Below are positions 9,351-19,312 of a DNA stretch of 64,000 nucleotides, one piece after another. This DNA comes from Paraburkholderia fungorum (GTDB taxonomy: Bacteria > Pseudomonadota > Gammaproteobacteria > Burkholderiales > Burkholderiaceae), in contig NZ_MCAS01000039.1 in assembly GCF_003610895.1 (NCBI RefSeq), positions 1-64,000 on the forward strand, given 5' to 3'. The stretch's first letter is position 1. Each line of letters begins with the position of its first letter. Below the pieces are notes generated by a model that worked only from the letters and a program-made list of their open reading frames with translations, did no database searches and was not told the DNA's origin. The translations under genes were made by a program, and so were the position numbers.

Positions 9351-11336
9351 ATGTCTACGAAAAAGCCAAACGCCGCGTATAGCGAAGCGTCGATCAAGGT
9401 GTTGAAGGGCCTGGAGCCGGTCAAGCAACGGCCCGGGATGTACACCCGCACCGAAAATCCGCTGCACATCATTCAGGAAGTTATCGACAACGCCTCGGAC
9501 GAGGCCCTTGGCGGCTACGGCCGGCAAATCACGGTCACGCTGCACGCGGACCATTCGGTCTCGGTCGAGGACGACGGCCGTGGCATTCCATTCGGCATGC
9601 ATCCGGAAGAAGGCGTGCCGGTCGTCGAAATCGTTTTCACCCGCCTGCACGCGGGCGGCAAATTCGATAAAGCCGCCGGCGGCGCGTACACGTTCTCGGG
9701 CGGCCTGCACGGCGTCGGCGTGTCGGTCACCAACGCGCTGTCCACTCGCCTCGACGTCACCGTGTGGCGCGACGGCAAAATCGCCGACTTGAGCTTTGCC
9801 AACGGCGACGTCGCGAAGCAGCTTGAAGTACGCGCCGCGACCAAAGGCGACAAGAAGTCCGGCACACGCGTCACCGCGTGGGCCAATCCGAAGTACTTCG
9901 ATTCGCCGAACCTGCCGCTCGGCGAATTGCAACGTCTGCTGCGCTCGAAAGCGGTGCTGTTGCCGGGCGTCGAAGTCACGCTCATCAACGAGAAAACCGG
10001 CGAAACGCAAACCTGGAAATACGAAGACGGTTTGCGCGGCTATCTGCTCGAAGGCATGAACGGCAGCGATCTGCTGATTCCGCTGTTCGAAGGCGAGCGC
10101 TATGTCGAAAACTCGCGCGCCAGCGAAGAGACGTTTGCCGAAGGCGAGGGCGCGACATGGGTTGTCGCGTGGAGCGAGGAAGGCACGCTCATGCGCGAAT
10201 CGTACGTCAACCTGATTCCGACGCCCGCGGGCGGTACCCACGAATCCGGTTTGCGCGACGGTCTGTTCCAGGCGGTGAAGAGTTTTGTCGAGTTGCACAA
10301 TCTGCAGCCGAAGGGCGTGAAGCTGCTGGCGGAAGACGTGTTCGCGCGCGTGTCGTTCGTGTTGTCGGCGAAGGTGCTCGATCCGCAATTCCAAGGGCAG
10401 ATCAAGGAGCGCCTGAATAGCCGCGATGCGGTGAAGCTGGTGTCGTCGTTCTCGCGGCCGGCTCTGGAACTGTGGCTGAATCAGCACGTCGAGCATGGCA
10501 AGAAGCTCGCTGACCTCGTGATCAAGCAGGCGCAGGCGCGTACGCGTGCCGGTCAGAAGGTCGAGAAGCGCAAGAGCTCGGGCGTGGCCGTGCTGCCGGG
10601 CAAGCTGACCGATTGCGAATCGACTGAAATCGGCCGCAACGAACTGTTCCTCGTCGAGGGCGATTCGGCGGGCGGCTCGGCGAAGATGGGGCGCGACAAG
10701 GAATACCAGGCGATCCTGCCGCTGCGCGGCAAGGTGCTGAACACGTGGGAAACCGAGCGCGACCGCCTGTTTGCCAACAACGAAGTGCACGACATTTCGG
10801 TGGCGATCGGTGTCGATCCGCATAGCCCGGACGACAAGATCGATCTGTCGAATCTGCGCTACGGCAAGATCTGCATCTTGTCGGACGCTGATGTCGACGG
10901 CTCGCACATTCAGGTTCTCCTGCTCACGCTGTTCTTCAAGCATTTCCCGCAGCTGATCGAGCGCGGGCATGTGTGTGTGGCGCGTCCGCCGCTGTTCCGG
11001 GTCGATGCACCCGCACGCGGCAAGAAGCCGGCACAGAAGCTCTACGCGCTCGACGAAGGCGAACTCGAAGCGATCCTGGACAAGCTGCGCAAGGACGGTG
11101 TGCGCGAGACGCAATGGTCCATCAGCCGCTTTAAAGGCCTCGGCGAAATGAGCGCGGAGCAGTTGTGGGACACCACGATGAACCCCGACACGCGGCGCCT
11201 GACGCCGGTGGCGCTCGGCGATCTCGACTACGACGCCACGGTGGCGCGTATGACGATGCTGATGGGCAAGGGCGAAGCGGCGTCGCGGCGCAGCTGGCTG
11301 GAAGAAAAAGGCAACGAAGTCGAAGCGGATATCTGA
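9351..11336 (+). CDS. parE: DNA topoisomerase IV subunit B
   Basis: A 661-residue ATPase subunit of topoisomerase IV, which decatenates daughter chromosomes. The GHKL ATP site shows EVIDNASDEAL near residue 45 and DDGRGIPFGMHPEE near 75. The TOPRIM part has ELFLVEGDSAGGSA and the metal motif DADVDGSHI. A short insert-free length of about 630-660 and the segment 'MHPEEGVPVVEIVFTRLHAGGKF' separate ParE from GyrB. The parC gene follows after 63 bases, which fits co-transcription and a one-to-one subunit ratio. The start follows the DnaA-box-like cluster. Confidence 0.97.
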   Translation: MSTKKPNAAYSEASIKVLKGLEPVKQRPGMYTRTENPLHIIQEVIDNASDEALGGYGRQITVTLHADHSVSVEDDGRGIPFGMHPEEGVPVVEIVFTRLHAGGKFDKAAGGAYTFSGGLHGVGVSVTNALSTRLDVTVWRDGKIADLSFANGDVAKQLEVRAATKGDKKSGTRVTAWANPKYFDSPNLPLGELQRLLRSKAVLLPGVEVTLINEKTGETQTWKYEDGLRGYLLEGMNGSDLLIPLFEGERYVENSRASEETFAEGEGATWVVAWSEEGTLMRESYVNLIPTPAGGTHESGLRDGLFQAVKSFVELHNLQPKGVKLLAEDVFARVSFVLSAKVLDPQFQGQIKERLNSRDAVKLVSSFSRPALELWLNQHVEHGKKLADLVIKQAQARTRAGQKVEKRKSSGVAVLPGKLTDCESTEIGRNELFLVEGDSAGGSAKMGRDKEYQAILPLRGKVLNTWETERDRLFANNEVHDISVAIGVDPHSPDDKIDLSNLRYGKICILSDADVDGSHIQVLLLTLFFKHFPQLIERGHVCVARPPLFRVDAPARGKKPAQKLYALDEGELEAILDKLRKDGVRETQWSISRFKGLGEMSAEQLWDTTMNPDTRRLTPVALGDLDYDATVARMTMLMGKGEAASRRSWLEEKGNEVEADI

Positions 11337-11399
11337 GCGTCTCTGAAGCGCTCACGATTCGCACGAAAACTTCACGCCAAACACGGATACGGAATCTAG

Positions 11400-13724
11400 A
11401 TGGACGACGATAACACTCTCGACCTTTTCACCGAGCCGCCGCCTCCGGAAGGCGACTTTCTGACGCTCGGCAACTATGCGGAACGCCAGTATCTCGACTA
11501 CGCGGTGAGCGTGGTCAAGGGGCGCGCGCTGCCTGACGTGTGCGACGGCCAGAAGCCGGTGCAGCGCCGCATCCTGTTCGCCATGAACGACATGGGCCTT
11601 GGCGACAACGCCAAGCCCGTCAAGTCGGCGCGCGTGGTCGGCGACGTGCTGGGTAAGTACCATCCGCACGGCGACCAGTCGGCGTATGACGCACTGGTGC
11701 GCCTCGCGCAAGACTTCTCGATGCGCTATCCGCTGATTGACGGCCAGGGCAACTTCGGTTCGCGCGACGGCGACGGCGCAGCGGCAATGCGGTACACCGA
11801 AGCGCGCCTGACGCCGATCGCGAAGCTCCTGCTCGATGAGATCGACCAGGGCACGGTCGACTTCATGAAGAACTACGACGGCGAGTTCGAAGAGCCGAGG
11901 CTGCTGCCCGCGCGCTTGCCGTTCGTGCTGTTGAACGGCGCGTCTGGCATTGCAGTGGGTCTCGCCACGGAAATCCCGTCGCACAATCTGCGCGAGGTCG
12001 CAGCGGCCGCGGTAGCGATGATCCGTAATCCGAAGATCGAGCACGCCGAGTTGATGCAGCATGTCGTCGGGCCGGACTTCCCGGGCGGCGGCCAGATCAT
12101 TTCGAGCGACGCCGAGATTTCCGCGGCCTACGAAAGCGGCCGCGGCAGCCTGAAGGTGCGCGCTCGCTGGAAGATCGAAGAGCTCGCGCGCGGCCAGTGG
12201 CAGCTCGTGATCACCGAACTGCCGCCGAACACGGCCGCGCAGAAGGTACTCGAAGAAATCGAAGAGCAGACCAACCCGAAGATCAAGCTCGGCAAGAAGG
12301 CGCTCACACCTGAGCAGTTGCAGACCAAGCAGACCATGCTCGCGCTGCTCGACGCGGTGCGGGACGAGTCAGGCCGGGACTCGCCGGTGCGTCTCGTGTT
12401 CGAGCCGAAGTCGAGCCGTATTGACCAGACAGAGTTCGTCAATTCGCTGCTCGCCCATACGAGCCTCGAATCGAACGCGTCGCTCAATATGGTGATGGTG
12501 GGCGGAGACGGCCGGCCGCGTCAGAAGGGCTTGAGCGAAATCATCCACGAGTGGATCGCGTTCCGTTTTGCGACGGTCACGCGCCGCACGCGTCACCGCT
12601 TGAGCAAGGTCGACGACCGGATTCATATCCTCGAAGGCCGGATGATCGTCTTTTTGAATATCGACGAAGTCATCCGCATCATCCGCGAATCGGATGAACC
12701 GAAGGCCGCGCTGATGGCGGCATTCGGCCTGTCCGATCGTCAGACCGAAGACATTCTCGAAATCCGCCTGCGTCAGTTGGCGCGGCTCGAGAAGATCAAG
12801 ATCGAGAAGGAACTGGCCGAACTGCGCGACGAGAAGGCCAAGCTCGAGGAACTGCTCGGCAGCGAATCGGCGATGAAGCGCCTGCTCATCAAGGAAATCG
12901 AAGGCGACGCGAAACAATACGGCGACGAGCGCCGCACGCTGATCCAGCAGGAAAAGCGCGCAACGTTCGAAGCGCGCGTGGTCGACGAGCCGGTGACGGT
13001 GGTGGTGTCGCAGAAGGGCTGGGTCCGTGCGCTGAAGGGCCACGGCCTGGATGTGGCCGGTTTCACGTTCAAGGCCGGCGACGGACTTTACGCGGCATTC
13101 CAGTGCCGCACGCCGGACACGCTGGTCGCGTGGGGCAGCAACGGCCGGGTCTATTCGGTGGCGGTTGCGATGCTGCCGGGCGGGCGAGGTGACGGCGTGC
13201 CGGTCACGTCGCTGATCGAACTCGAGTCGGGTAGCCACCTGATGCATTACTATGCGGCTTCCGCGGATCAGGCATTGCTGCTCGCATCGAGTAACGGTTT
13301 CGGTTTTGTCGCCAAGGTCGGCGACATGGTGAGCCGCGTGAAGGCTGGCAAGTCGTTCATGACCATCGACACAGGCGCCACGCCGCTCGCGCCAATGCCG
13401 ATGCTGCCGGATGCGACGCACATTGCGTGTCTGTCTTCAGGTGGACGCCTGCTGGTGTTCGGCCTCGATGAGATGAAGACGCTCTCGGGCGGCGGACGCG
13501 GCGTCACGCTGATGGCGCTCGACGACAACGAAGCGCTGGTGCAGGCGCTGTCCATCAACAAGGCGGGCGTGGTGTTGATCGGCACGCGCCGCGGTGGCCG
13601 TGTCGACGAAGAGAAACTGAGTGGCGCCACACTCACGCCGCACGTCGGCAAGCGGGCGCGCAAGGGGCGCGCGCCGGAGAGCAAGATGAAGCTCGACGGG
13701 ATGCGTCCGGTGCTCGCTGCGTGA
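11400..13724 (+). CDS. parC: DNA topoisomerase IV subunit A
   Basis: A 774-residue DNA-cleaving subunit. The catalytic tyrosine is Tyr132 (AAMRYTEARL), preceded by the arginine that completes the active site. The quinolone-determining segment reads GKYHPHGDQSAYDAL: Gln93 takes the place of E. coli ParC Ser80, and Asp97 that of Glu84. A coiled-coil segment spans about residues 460-510 and the C-terminal beta-pinwheel is shorter than in GyrA, without an obvious GyrA-box. It pairs with parE immediately upstream. Confidence 0.97.
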   Translation: MDDDNTLDLFTEPPPPEGDFLTLGNYAERQYLDYAVSVVKGRALPDVCDGQKPVQRRILFAMNDMGLGDNAKPVKSARVVGDVLGKYHPHGDQSAYDALVRLAQDFSMRYPLIDGQGNFGSRDGDGAAAMRYTEARLTPIAKLLLDEIDQGTVDFMKNYDGEFEEPRLLPARLPFVLLNGASGIAVGLATEIPSHNLREVAAAAVAMIRNPKIEHAELMQHVVGPDFPGGGQIISSDAEISAAYESGRGSLKVRARWKIEELARGQWQLVITELPPNTAAQKVLEEIEEQTNPKIKLGKKALTPEQLQTKQTMLALLDAVRDESGRDSPVRLVFEPKSSRIDQTEFVNSLLAHTSLESNASLNMVMVGGDGRPRQKGLSEIIHEWIAFRFATVTRRTRHRLSKVDDRIHILEGRMIVFLNIDEVIRIIRESDEPKAALMAAFGLSDRQTEDILEIRLRQLARLEKIKIEKELAELRDEKAKLEELLGSESAMKRLLIKEIEGDAKQYGDERRTLIQQEKRATFEARVVDEPVTVVVSQKGWVRALKGHGLDVAGFTFKAGDGLYAAFQCRTPDTLVAWGSNGRVYSVAVAMLPGGRGDGVPVTSLIELESGSHLMHYYAASADQALLLASSNGFGFVAKVGDMVSRVKAGKSFMTIDTGATPLAPMPMLPDATHIACLSSGGRLLVFGLDEMKTLSGGGRGVTLMALDDNEALVQALSINKAGVVLIGTRRGGRVDEEKLSGATLTPHVGKRARKGRAPESKMKLDGMRPVLAA

Positions 13725-13772
13725 AAAGAAATAGAAGTCGATAAGAGAGCAGGGTAGGACAAAGCATGAATA

Positions 13773-13827
13773 CGGCGTGCGCTTCGAAGCAGGAGCAGCC
13801 ACATCGCGCGTTTCAAAGCGCACGCCG
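13773..13827. repeat. Long inverted repeat downstream of parC
   Basis: Twelve-base arms (CGGCGTGCGCTT at 13773-13784, AAGCGCACGCCG at 13816-13827) enclose a 31-base loop. No T-run follows on either strand, so it does not look like a standard terminator. It could be a transcript-stabilising or REP-like hairpin. Confidence 0.45.
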
Positions 13828-14014
13828 CGTAGCAAAAAATCCGGGGTGCAGCACCGTCGCGGTATCGGGCGTGTTGCAATAAAAACTACAAAGAATGTTA
13901 AGACGCTGCCGGCGCAAGGAACTGCACGCATAGCGCGCGGTCGAACGCGCTCAATAGCCGCTGCTAATATTATTCGCAATAAGCGGTGTGGCGTCGTCGG
14001 GAGAGGAAAACAAC

Positions 14015-14473
14015 ATGAACAAAGCTATCGAACTCGCGCTGTTTCTGCATCTGCTCGCGGTCGCGGTGTGGGTGGGCGGAATGATATTCGCGCATTTCTG
14101 CCTGCGCCCGGCCATTGCCGATCTTTCGCCGCAACTGCGCTTGCCTTTGTGGGAATCGGTGTTCGGTCGATTCTTCAACTGGGTCGCTGCGGCAGTGCTG
14201 GTGATTCTCCTGACCGGCGGTTTCCTGCTGATGCAATTCGGTGGTGGTCATGCCACGTGGCCCCTGCATGCCATGGCTGGCCTCGGCATTGTGATGATGC
14301 TGATCTTCGGTCACATCCGCTTCGCCGTGTTCCCTCGCATTCGCCGTGCTGTCCAGGCGCAGAAGTGGCCGGACGGCGCGCAGGCAGTCGGCACGATCCG
14401 GCGTCTGGTACTGATCAATATCGTGCTCGGCGTGGTGACGATCGGCGTAGCGGTGCTATCGCGCGGGTTCTGA
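14015..14473 (+). CDS. CopD-family inner-membrane protein
   Basis: A 152-residue membrane protein with four predicted spans. The N-terminal 'ALFLHLLAVAVWVGGMIFAHFCLRP' is the hallmark of the CopD/YndJ-like family, with a histidine (HLL) and a WVGG turn that in relatives may contact copper or heme. A GAGAGGAA ribosome site lies seven bases before the ATG at 14015, so I reject the longer frame start at 13988. Role not established; the family is linked with copper resistance or uptake. It converges on the chromate-family transporter gene. Confidence 0.8.
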   Translation: MNKAIELALFLHLLAVAVWVGGMIFAHFCLRPAIADLSPQLRLPLWESVFGRFFNWVAAAVLVILLTGGFLLMQFGGGHATWPLHAMAGLGIVMMLIFGHIRFAVFPRIRRAVQAQKWPDGAQAVGTIRRLVLINIVLGVVTIGVAVLSRGF

Positions 14474-14596
14474 CACCCGGCTTCTGACGGAAGAGCGAGG
14501 CTTGCGCTGTGAAGTACGGCTTTGCAGCGCACCCGCGAGTAACGGCGCGAAAGCTTGTGAATGAAGGCGGGCTATCGGGTGTGGAGCATGCGCCGC

Positions 14597-15805
14597 TTAC
14601 TGCAGCGCGCCGTAGGCAAGCCACAGTCCACACACGACCGCGACCGTTCCGTACACCACATACACCGGCACCTTGAGCTTTGCGAAGCACATGCCGGAGA
14701 ACAGGGCCGTCACCAGATACACGGGTTTGAACGGCACATGGCCTGCAATGCGCAGCACGGCCACTGCCAGAAACGCGGTGGTGACCGCACGCAAGATCCG
14801 CATGCCGTGCTCGAAACGCGGATTGGCCTTCAACTGATGCAGATGCCGCTGCGCGAGCACCACGAGGCAACCCGACGGCACAAAAAGCGCGAGCGTGGCA
14901 ATCAGCGCGCCCACCCAGCCATCCACCAGATAGCCGAAGAACGGCACCACATTCAGTAGCGGCCCGGGCGACAGCGGGGATAGCGAAAATGCCAGGGTGA
15001 AGTCGTTATCCGACACACCGATCGCCGGCGTGACAAACAGTGTTTTGAGTACTGGCAACGCCGAGAACCCGCCGCCGAATAGCGTCATGCCCGCACCGGC
15101 CAGCCGCGGCCATAGCAGCGCCAGTTCATAGCGATGCGGCAACGGCAGCGCGAACATCACCAGCAGCACGCACAATGCGGCCAGTATTTGCCAGTCGCCT
15201 CGCCCTATCGACAACTCGATACGGGTATTGCGAGCCGGGCTGACCAGCCAGCCGGTGCCGAAAGCGGCGCCGAGCATCACCACGTAGGCCGCGGGACTGC
15301 GCGCATAGAAGAGCCCCACGCACCCGAGCACCGCCGCGATCCATTCGAGCTTGCCGCGCACCAGCGCACGGGTCTGCTTGTACCAGGTGATCGCGATCAG
15401 CGTGGCCAGCACCACGCTGAAGTGATTGAGCAAGGTTTGAGAGGCTGCGGCGCGCACGAGCGGCGTGCGATAGAAGATCGCGAACAGCGTCATCAGCATG
15501 AAAAAAGGCAGCACGCTGGCGACACCGGCCACCCAGGCGCCGGCGCGTCCGCGCAACGCATGGCCGAGTTGCACGGCGACGTTGCAGCCCACCGGCCCGG
15601 GTACCATCCAGGCCAGCGCGATCAGATCGGAAAAGGCCACGCGCGAGAGCCGCCCTTCGCGCTCCACGTAATGGTTTTCGAGTTGCGCCATCAGCGCGAG
15701 GCCGCCCCACGACAGCGCCGACAGGCCGCACACGACCCGGAACAGCGTCCATAGCGGTTCTCGTTCCCCTCGTCTGGCTGCGTCCTGGTTCGTGATCGTC
15801 TGCAT
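14597..15805 (-). CDS. Chromate-transporter (ChrA) family protein
   Basis: A 402-residue membrane protein built of two homologous halves, the long-chain ChrA form. Each half carries a Gly-rich entry and a PGP motif: ALSWGGLAL with WMVPGPVGCNVA in the first, and LFGGGFSALPVL with SPLSPGPLLNVV in the second. ChrA exports chromate in characterised examples, but many homologues have other or unknown substrates. The first half lacks the classical FGGP sequence (WGGL instead), so chromate export should not be assumed. No ChrB or ChrC gene is nearby. Confidence 0.8.
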   Translation of the reverse strand: MQTITNQDAARRGEREPLWTLFRVVCGLSALSWGGLALMAQLENHYVEREGRLSRVAFSDLIALAWMVPGPVGCNVAVQLGHALRGRAGAWVAGVASVLPFFMLMTLFAIFYRTPLVRAAASQTLLNHFSVVLATLIAITWYKQTRALVRGKLEWIAAVLGCVGLFYARSPAAYVVMLGAAFGTGWLVSPARNTRIELSIGRGDWQILAALCVLLVMFALPLPHRYELALLWPRLAGAGMTLFGGGFSALPVLKTLFVTPAIGVSDNDFTLAFSLSPLSPGPLLNVVPFFGYLVDGWVGALIATLALFVPSGCLVVLAQRHLHQLKANPRFEHGMRILRAVTTAFLAVAVLRIAGHVPFKPVYLVTALFSGMCFAKLKVPVYVVYGTVAVVCGLWLAYGALQ

Positions 15806-16026
15806 GGTGCCGCGGGCGCCGGCACACGGGCGGCCCGCCCTCTGGGATCATCGTTGTGTGTGTTGGCGCGACCAGCTCCCGGCATCGCGCCGTCACGCAT
15901 TACAGCGTGAATGTAGCTGGTTTTGCGATGCTGCGGTTGGATAACGCGGGGGCCGCCGCCAGTACGTCCATGGGCCGCCTGCGCAACGCGTCGGGATTGG
16001 CAGGCAGCGCTTTCGCCGCAGCGCGC

Positions 16027-18387
16027 TCAGCTATCGGCGCTTGTGCTGGACAGACTGTTGGTACTGTCCGTTTCATGCGCGGATGGATGACCCTTCATGC
16101 CGCATACGCCGAAGCGTTCGAGCAGCGCCGGAATCGCGTCGACCGGCACCGGGCGTGAGAACAGGAAGCCCTGCGCCTCGATATGGCCGAGCGCGGCGAG
16201 CCACGCAATCTGCTCTTCAGTCTCGGTGCCTTCGACCACCACCGTGAGTCCGAGCGAACGCGCCAGATTGACGATCGCGGTGACCATCACGCACACGCTG
16301 CGGTCGCCGGGAATCGCCTGGACGAACGAACGGTCCACCTTCAGCGTGTCGACCGAGAAGCGGTTCAGATAGGAGAGCGACGAATAACCGGTGCCGAAGT
16401 CGTCGAGCGCGATGCGCACGCCGAGGCGTTTCAACGCGAAGATCTTCTCCGAGACGAGTTCGGGATATTCCATCATCGCCGTCTCGGTGATCTCGAGTTC
16501 GAGGCGGCGCGCGGAGATGCCGCTTTCCTCGATTGCGTGCGAGACGGTTTCGTATAGATCGCCGCGCCAGAATTGCACCGCGGAGATGTTCACCGCGAGC
16601 GACAGCGTGTCGTAGCCCTGCTGCTGCCATACCGCCAGTTGACGGCAGGCGGTCTCGATCACGAAGTCGCCGATCGGCACGATCAGGCCGGTCGATTCGG
16701 CGACCGGAATGAATTCGTTGGCCGGAATCAAGCCGTGCTGCGGATGGTTCCAGCGCACCAGCGCTTCAAAACCGGTGATGCAGCGGCGCGTCAGATCGAT
16801 CTTTGGCTGATAGGAGAGAAACAGCTGGCCTTCGGCGAGCGCGACGCGCAACTGCTGTTCCCATTTCATCAAATGGTCTGCACGGTGCGACAGCTGCGGC
16901 GAATAGAACTGGTAGCAGTTCTTGCCCGCGTCTTTGGCGCTGTACATCGCGAGGTCGGCTTTTTTCAGCAGGTCGATTTCGCTTTCGTTGGCGACCGAGT
17001 AGAGCGCGATGCCAATGCTCGCATGCAGGACGAACGAACTGCCGCGCACTTCGAAAGGCTTGGCGAAGGCTTCGGCCGCTGCTTCGGCGAGTGTGACCGC
17101 GTGCTTCTCGACGTCGTCGCCCTTGATCACCACGACGAACTCGTCGCCGCCGATGCGGCTCAACGCGCCGCCGTCGCCGACCGCGGTGGCGAGGCGCGAG
17201 GCCGTCATTTGCAGCACGATGTCACCGGCGTTATGGCCCAGCGTGTCGTTGACGGTCTTGAAGTTGTCGAGGTCGATGAAGAGAATTGCCAGGCGGCCGA
17301 GATTGGAAGGCTGCGCCACGTCGTGCCTTAGCGTTTGCAGCGTCGCATAGCGATTGCGCAAACCGGTCAGCAGATCGTACTCGACCAGATGCGTCATCTC
17401 GCGTTCACGCCCGAGCAGCTTGCCGATCAAACCGGTGGCGACCGCGAAGAAGCTCAACATCGCGAGCGAGATGAAGCCCGCCATCAGCAGATAGACGTTG
17501 CGCGTGTGGTTGTAGTCGGCGAATTCTTCGGCTTGCGAGAGTCCCACCAGCACGCCGAGCGGATAGCCGTCGATATGCCGGTACGAGACGATGCGCGTGA
17601 CGTTATCGATCGAATCGACGTAAGTGCCCGACACATGCTCAGAGGTCGGGTACGAGCCGCTTGCCGAGAATGAGCCATTGGTGCTGTCGGCGCTGCCCGT
17701 GCGGCGCGCCAATACCGTGCCGTTGTCCGAGATCACCGCGATCACGCCTTCGCGGCCAATGGCGGCGTTGTTGTAGAAGTCGCTGGTGAAATAGCTCGGG
17801 TCCTCGGAGACCACCACGACCCCTGCGAACGAGCCGTCGGGATGATTCAGGCGGCGCGTCATCTGCAAGGTCCAGTGACCGGACACGCGGCCGAGCACTG
17901 GCTTGCTGATATACAACTGGTCGTCGTTTTCGTGTTCGTGGACCTTGAAGTGTTCGCGGTCCGACAGATCGATGTGCTTGGGATTGAGTTCGGCCGTGTT
18001 GGCGATCAGTGTGCCGTGCTCGTCGATCAGCGAGACCTGCACCAGTGTTTCGCTTTGCACCACGCCTTTTTCGACCGTGCTGGCCAGATCGAAATGATTC
18101 GGTGTTTTCTCGAACTCGTATTTGACGAAGCGGGTGATCTGGTCGACCTGGTGAATCGCCTTGACCGTGTGCTGCTCCAGCGCCGCGGAGAGAATTGCGG
18201 CAGAGGCCATGGCCTCGCGATTCGTCGCTTCTTTCTCAACCGACAGACGCGCGAAGATCACGGTCCAAAGCAGGATCAGCACCAGCACGCCGAGCGCGGG
18301 AATCGCGAGCAAGGCTCGGCGGCGCGATACGGCAGGATCGCGGCGGGGTTTGGCTTCGCGCTGGTCGGAGAAGCGGAACTGGCTCAT
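16027..18387 (-). CDS. Membrane-bound GGDEF/EAL cyclic-di-GMP protein
   Basis: A two-membrane-span signalling protein of about 786 residues. A span near residues 25-47 and another near 315-340 enclose a periplasmic dCACHE-like sensor. GGDEF is intact at residues 413-417 (RIGGDEFVV), and EAL is intact at 541-543 (GFEALVRW). The phosphodiesterase set NIS, EITET, DDFGTGYSS, K in LKVDRSF and EGTE is present. Both activities are therefore possible, with EAL function likely. I prefer the ATG at 18387 (MSQFRFS); the frame extends to 18525, but that extension looks non-native. No HAMP domain is evident. Confidence 0.9.
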   Translation of the reverse strand: MSQFRFSDQREAKPRRDPAVSRRRALLAIPALGVLVLILLWTVIFARLSVEKEATNREAMASAAILSAALEQHTVKAIHQVDQITRFVKYEFEKTPNHFDLASTVEKGVVQSETLVQVSLIDEHGTLIANTAELNPKHIDLSDREHFKVHEHENDDQLYISKPVLGRVSGHWTLQMTRRLNHPDGSFAGVVVVSEDPSYFTSDFYNNAAIGREGVIAVISDNGTVLARRTGSADSTNGSFSASGSYPTSEHVSGTYVDSIDNVTRIVSYRHIDGYPLGVLVGLSQAEEFADYNHTRNVYLLMAGFISLAMLSFFAVATGLIGKLLGREREMTHLVEYDLLTGLRNRYATLQTLRHDVAQPSNLGRLAILFIDLDNFKTVNDTLGHNAGDIVLQMTASRLATAVGDGGALSRIGGDEFVVVIKGDDVEKHAVTLAEAAAEAFAKPFEVRGSSFVLHASIGIALYSVANESEIDLLKKADLAMYSAKDAGKNCYQFYSPQLSHRADHLMKWEQQLRVALAEGQLFLSYQPKIDLTRRCITGFEALVRWNHPQHGLIPANEFIPVAESTGLIVPIGDFVIETACRQLAVWQQQGYDTLSLAVNISAVQFWRGDLYETVSHAIEESGISARRLELEITETAMMEYPELVSEKIFALKRLGVRIALDDFGTGYSSLSYLNRFSVDTLKVDRSFVQAIPGDRSVCVMVTAIVNLARSLGLTVVVEGTETEEQIAWLAALGHIEAQGFLFSRPVPVDAIPALLERFGVCGMKGHPSAHETDSTNSLSSTSADS

Positions 18388-18771
18388 CGGGTCGCCCGTT
18401 CCCTGGTGCCGGCCAGTTGCAACTGCGCGAGCGTCGACTGCGCTAATTTCATGGGTGGCTGCATGGTGACCAAGGTGCCGGAGCTGCGGCGCAGGGGAAG
18501 GGAGCGAGACGTCGTGCCTGACCATCCGGAGGTCATCGGATACGTCTCGATATTACTTAATGCCACTGGATTAAGGAAGCGTCGGCGCATCGGGTATACG
18601 CGGGCGCGGCAGGCCGTCCTGGCTGCCTGAATTCGCAGCCGGCGCGGCCAGCCTTGGGGCTTCAGCCTGGCCGTCGTTTTCGAATATCTCATCGGGATCC
18701 GGAATTCAGGTGTGCCAGGCCTCTCGTTATGCATGGCGCATTAATCGCGTAAACGGTGTGGCGTTTTGTGG
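18388..18771. other. Intergenic region before the GGDEF/EAL gene
   Basis: About 380 bases that probably contain the promoter of the GGDEF/EAL gene and the lost 3' part of the PhzF remnant. I see no confident promoter, RNA or gene here. Confidence 0.4.
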
Positions 18772-19131
18772 TCAGGCGTGGTCGAAAACGGCGGGACCAT
18801 GCGTGTTCGTCATCTGCACGATGCCGGCGAGTGCGGCGGGATCGGGTTCGAGCGCGAGGCGCTCGCGCGCCGAATTGACGTGCGCCACGAGCCATGGCGC
18901 ACCACTGTCGAGCGCGCTGGGCGTTGCGCTGACATGGCTGGCGTCGCTACGTAAAGCCGTAGAGAGCGCCGTGTATCGATCCTGGGAAAGCGCCGTGATG
19001 CGCGCGGGCGGGCGGCGCAGCGAAATTGCATCGAGCGCATCGCCGTTGAATACGGCAGCAAGCGGATTGCCTTTGAACGGCACCGACGTGAACACGTCGA
19101 CTTGTTTAAAACGAACGGCGTTGGCGGTCAT
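18772..19131 (-). pseudogene. Remnant of a PhzF-family isomerase gene
   Basis: The N-terminus is a clear PhzF start (VRFKQVDVFTSVPFKGNPLAAV). It then jumps to a segment matching the middle of PhzF proteins (SALDSGAPWLVAHVNSA ... MTNTHGPAVF) and stops. The active-site region between them, with the NLSET motif and the GHPT-containing strand, is missing. So is the whole C-terminal half with its D.DPVCGS motif. The frame itself is open for about 119 codons, so this looks like an in-frame internal deletion plus 3' truncation. A functional product is unlikely because PhzF enzymes are about 260-300 residues. Confidence 0.75.
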
Positions 19132-19210
19132 CGGGCGCAATCCGGCGAATCCAGCAGATTGATCGGGTTCGGGGATTCTACCTGGTGACAAAGGAACGAT
19201 CTACCTTGCG

Positions 19211-19255
19211 AAAAATGCAAAACGCGCCGCAGGTGGCAGACACCTTGCGACGCGT
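19211..19255 (-). terminator. Rho-independent terminator after RidA
   Basis: On the minus strand, AACGCGTCGCAAGGTG pairs with CACCTGCGGCGCGTT (one wobble, one bulge). It is followed by TTTTGCATTTTT, about 58 bases after the RidA stop. Confidence 0.75.
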
Positions 19256-19312
19256 TCAGGAGATTCAGGACGACTCGCCGGGTCAACCCGCGGCCGAACC
19301 TGTTGGCATGCG

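Noticed and set aside
13777..14487. 236-codon plus-strand frame over the parC hairpin and CopD-like gene
   Set aside because: Arg/Ser-rich shadow of the CopD-family frame; starts inside the hairpin.
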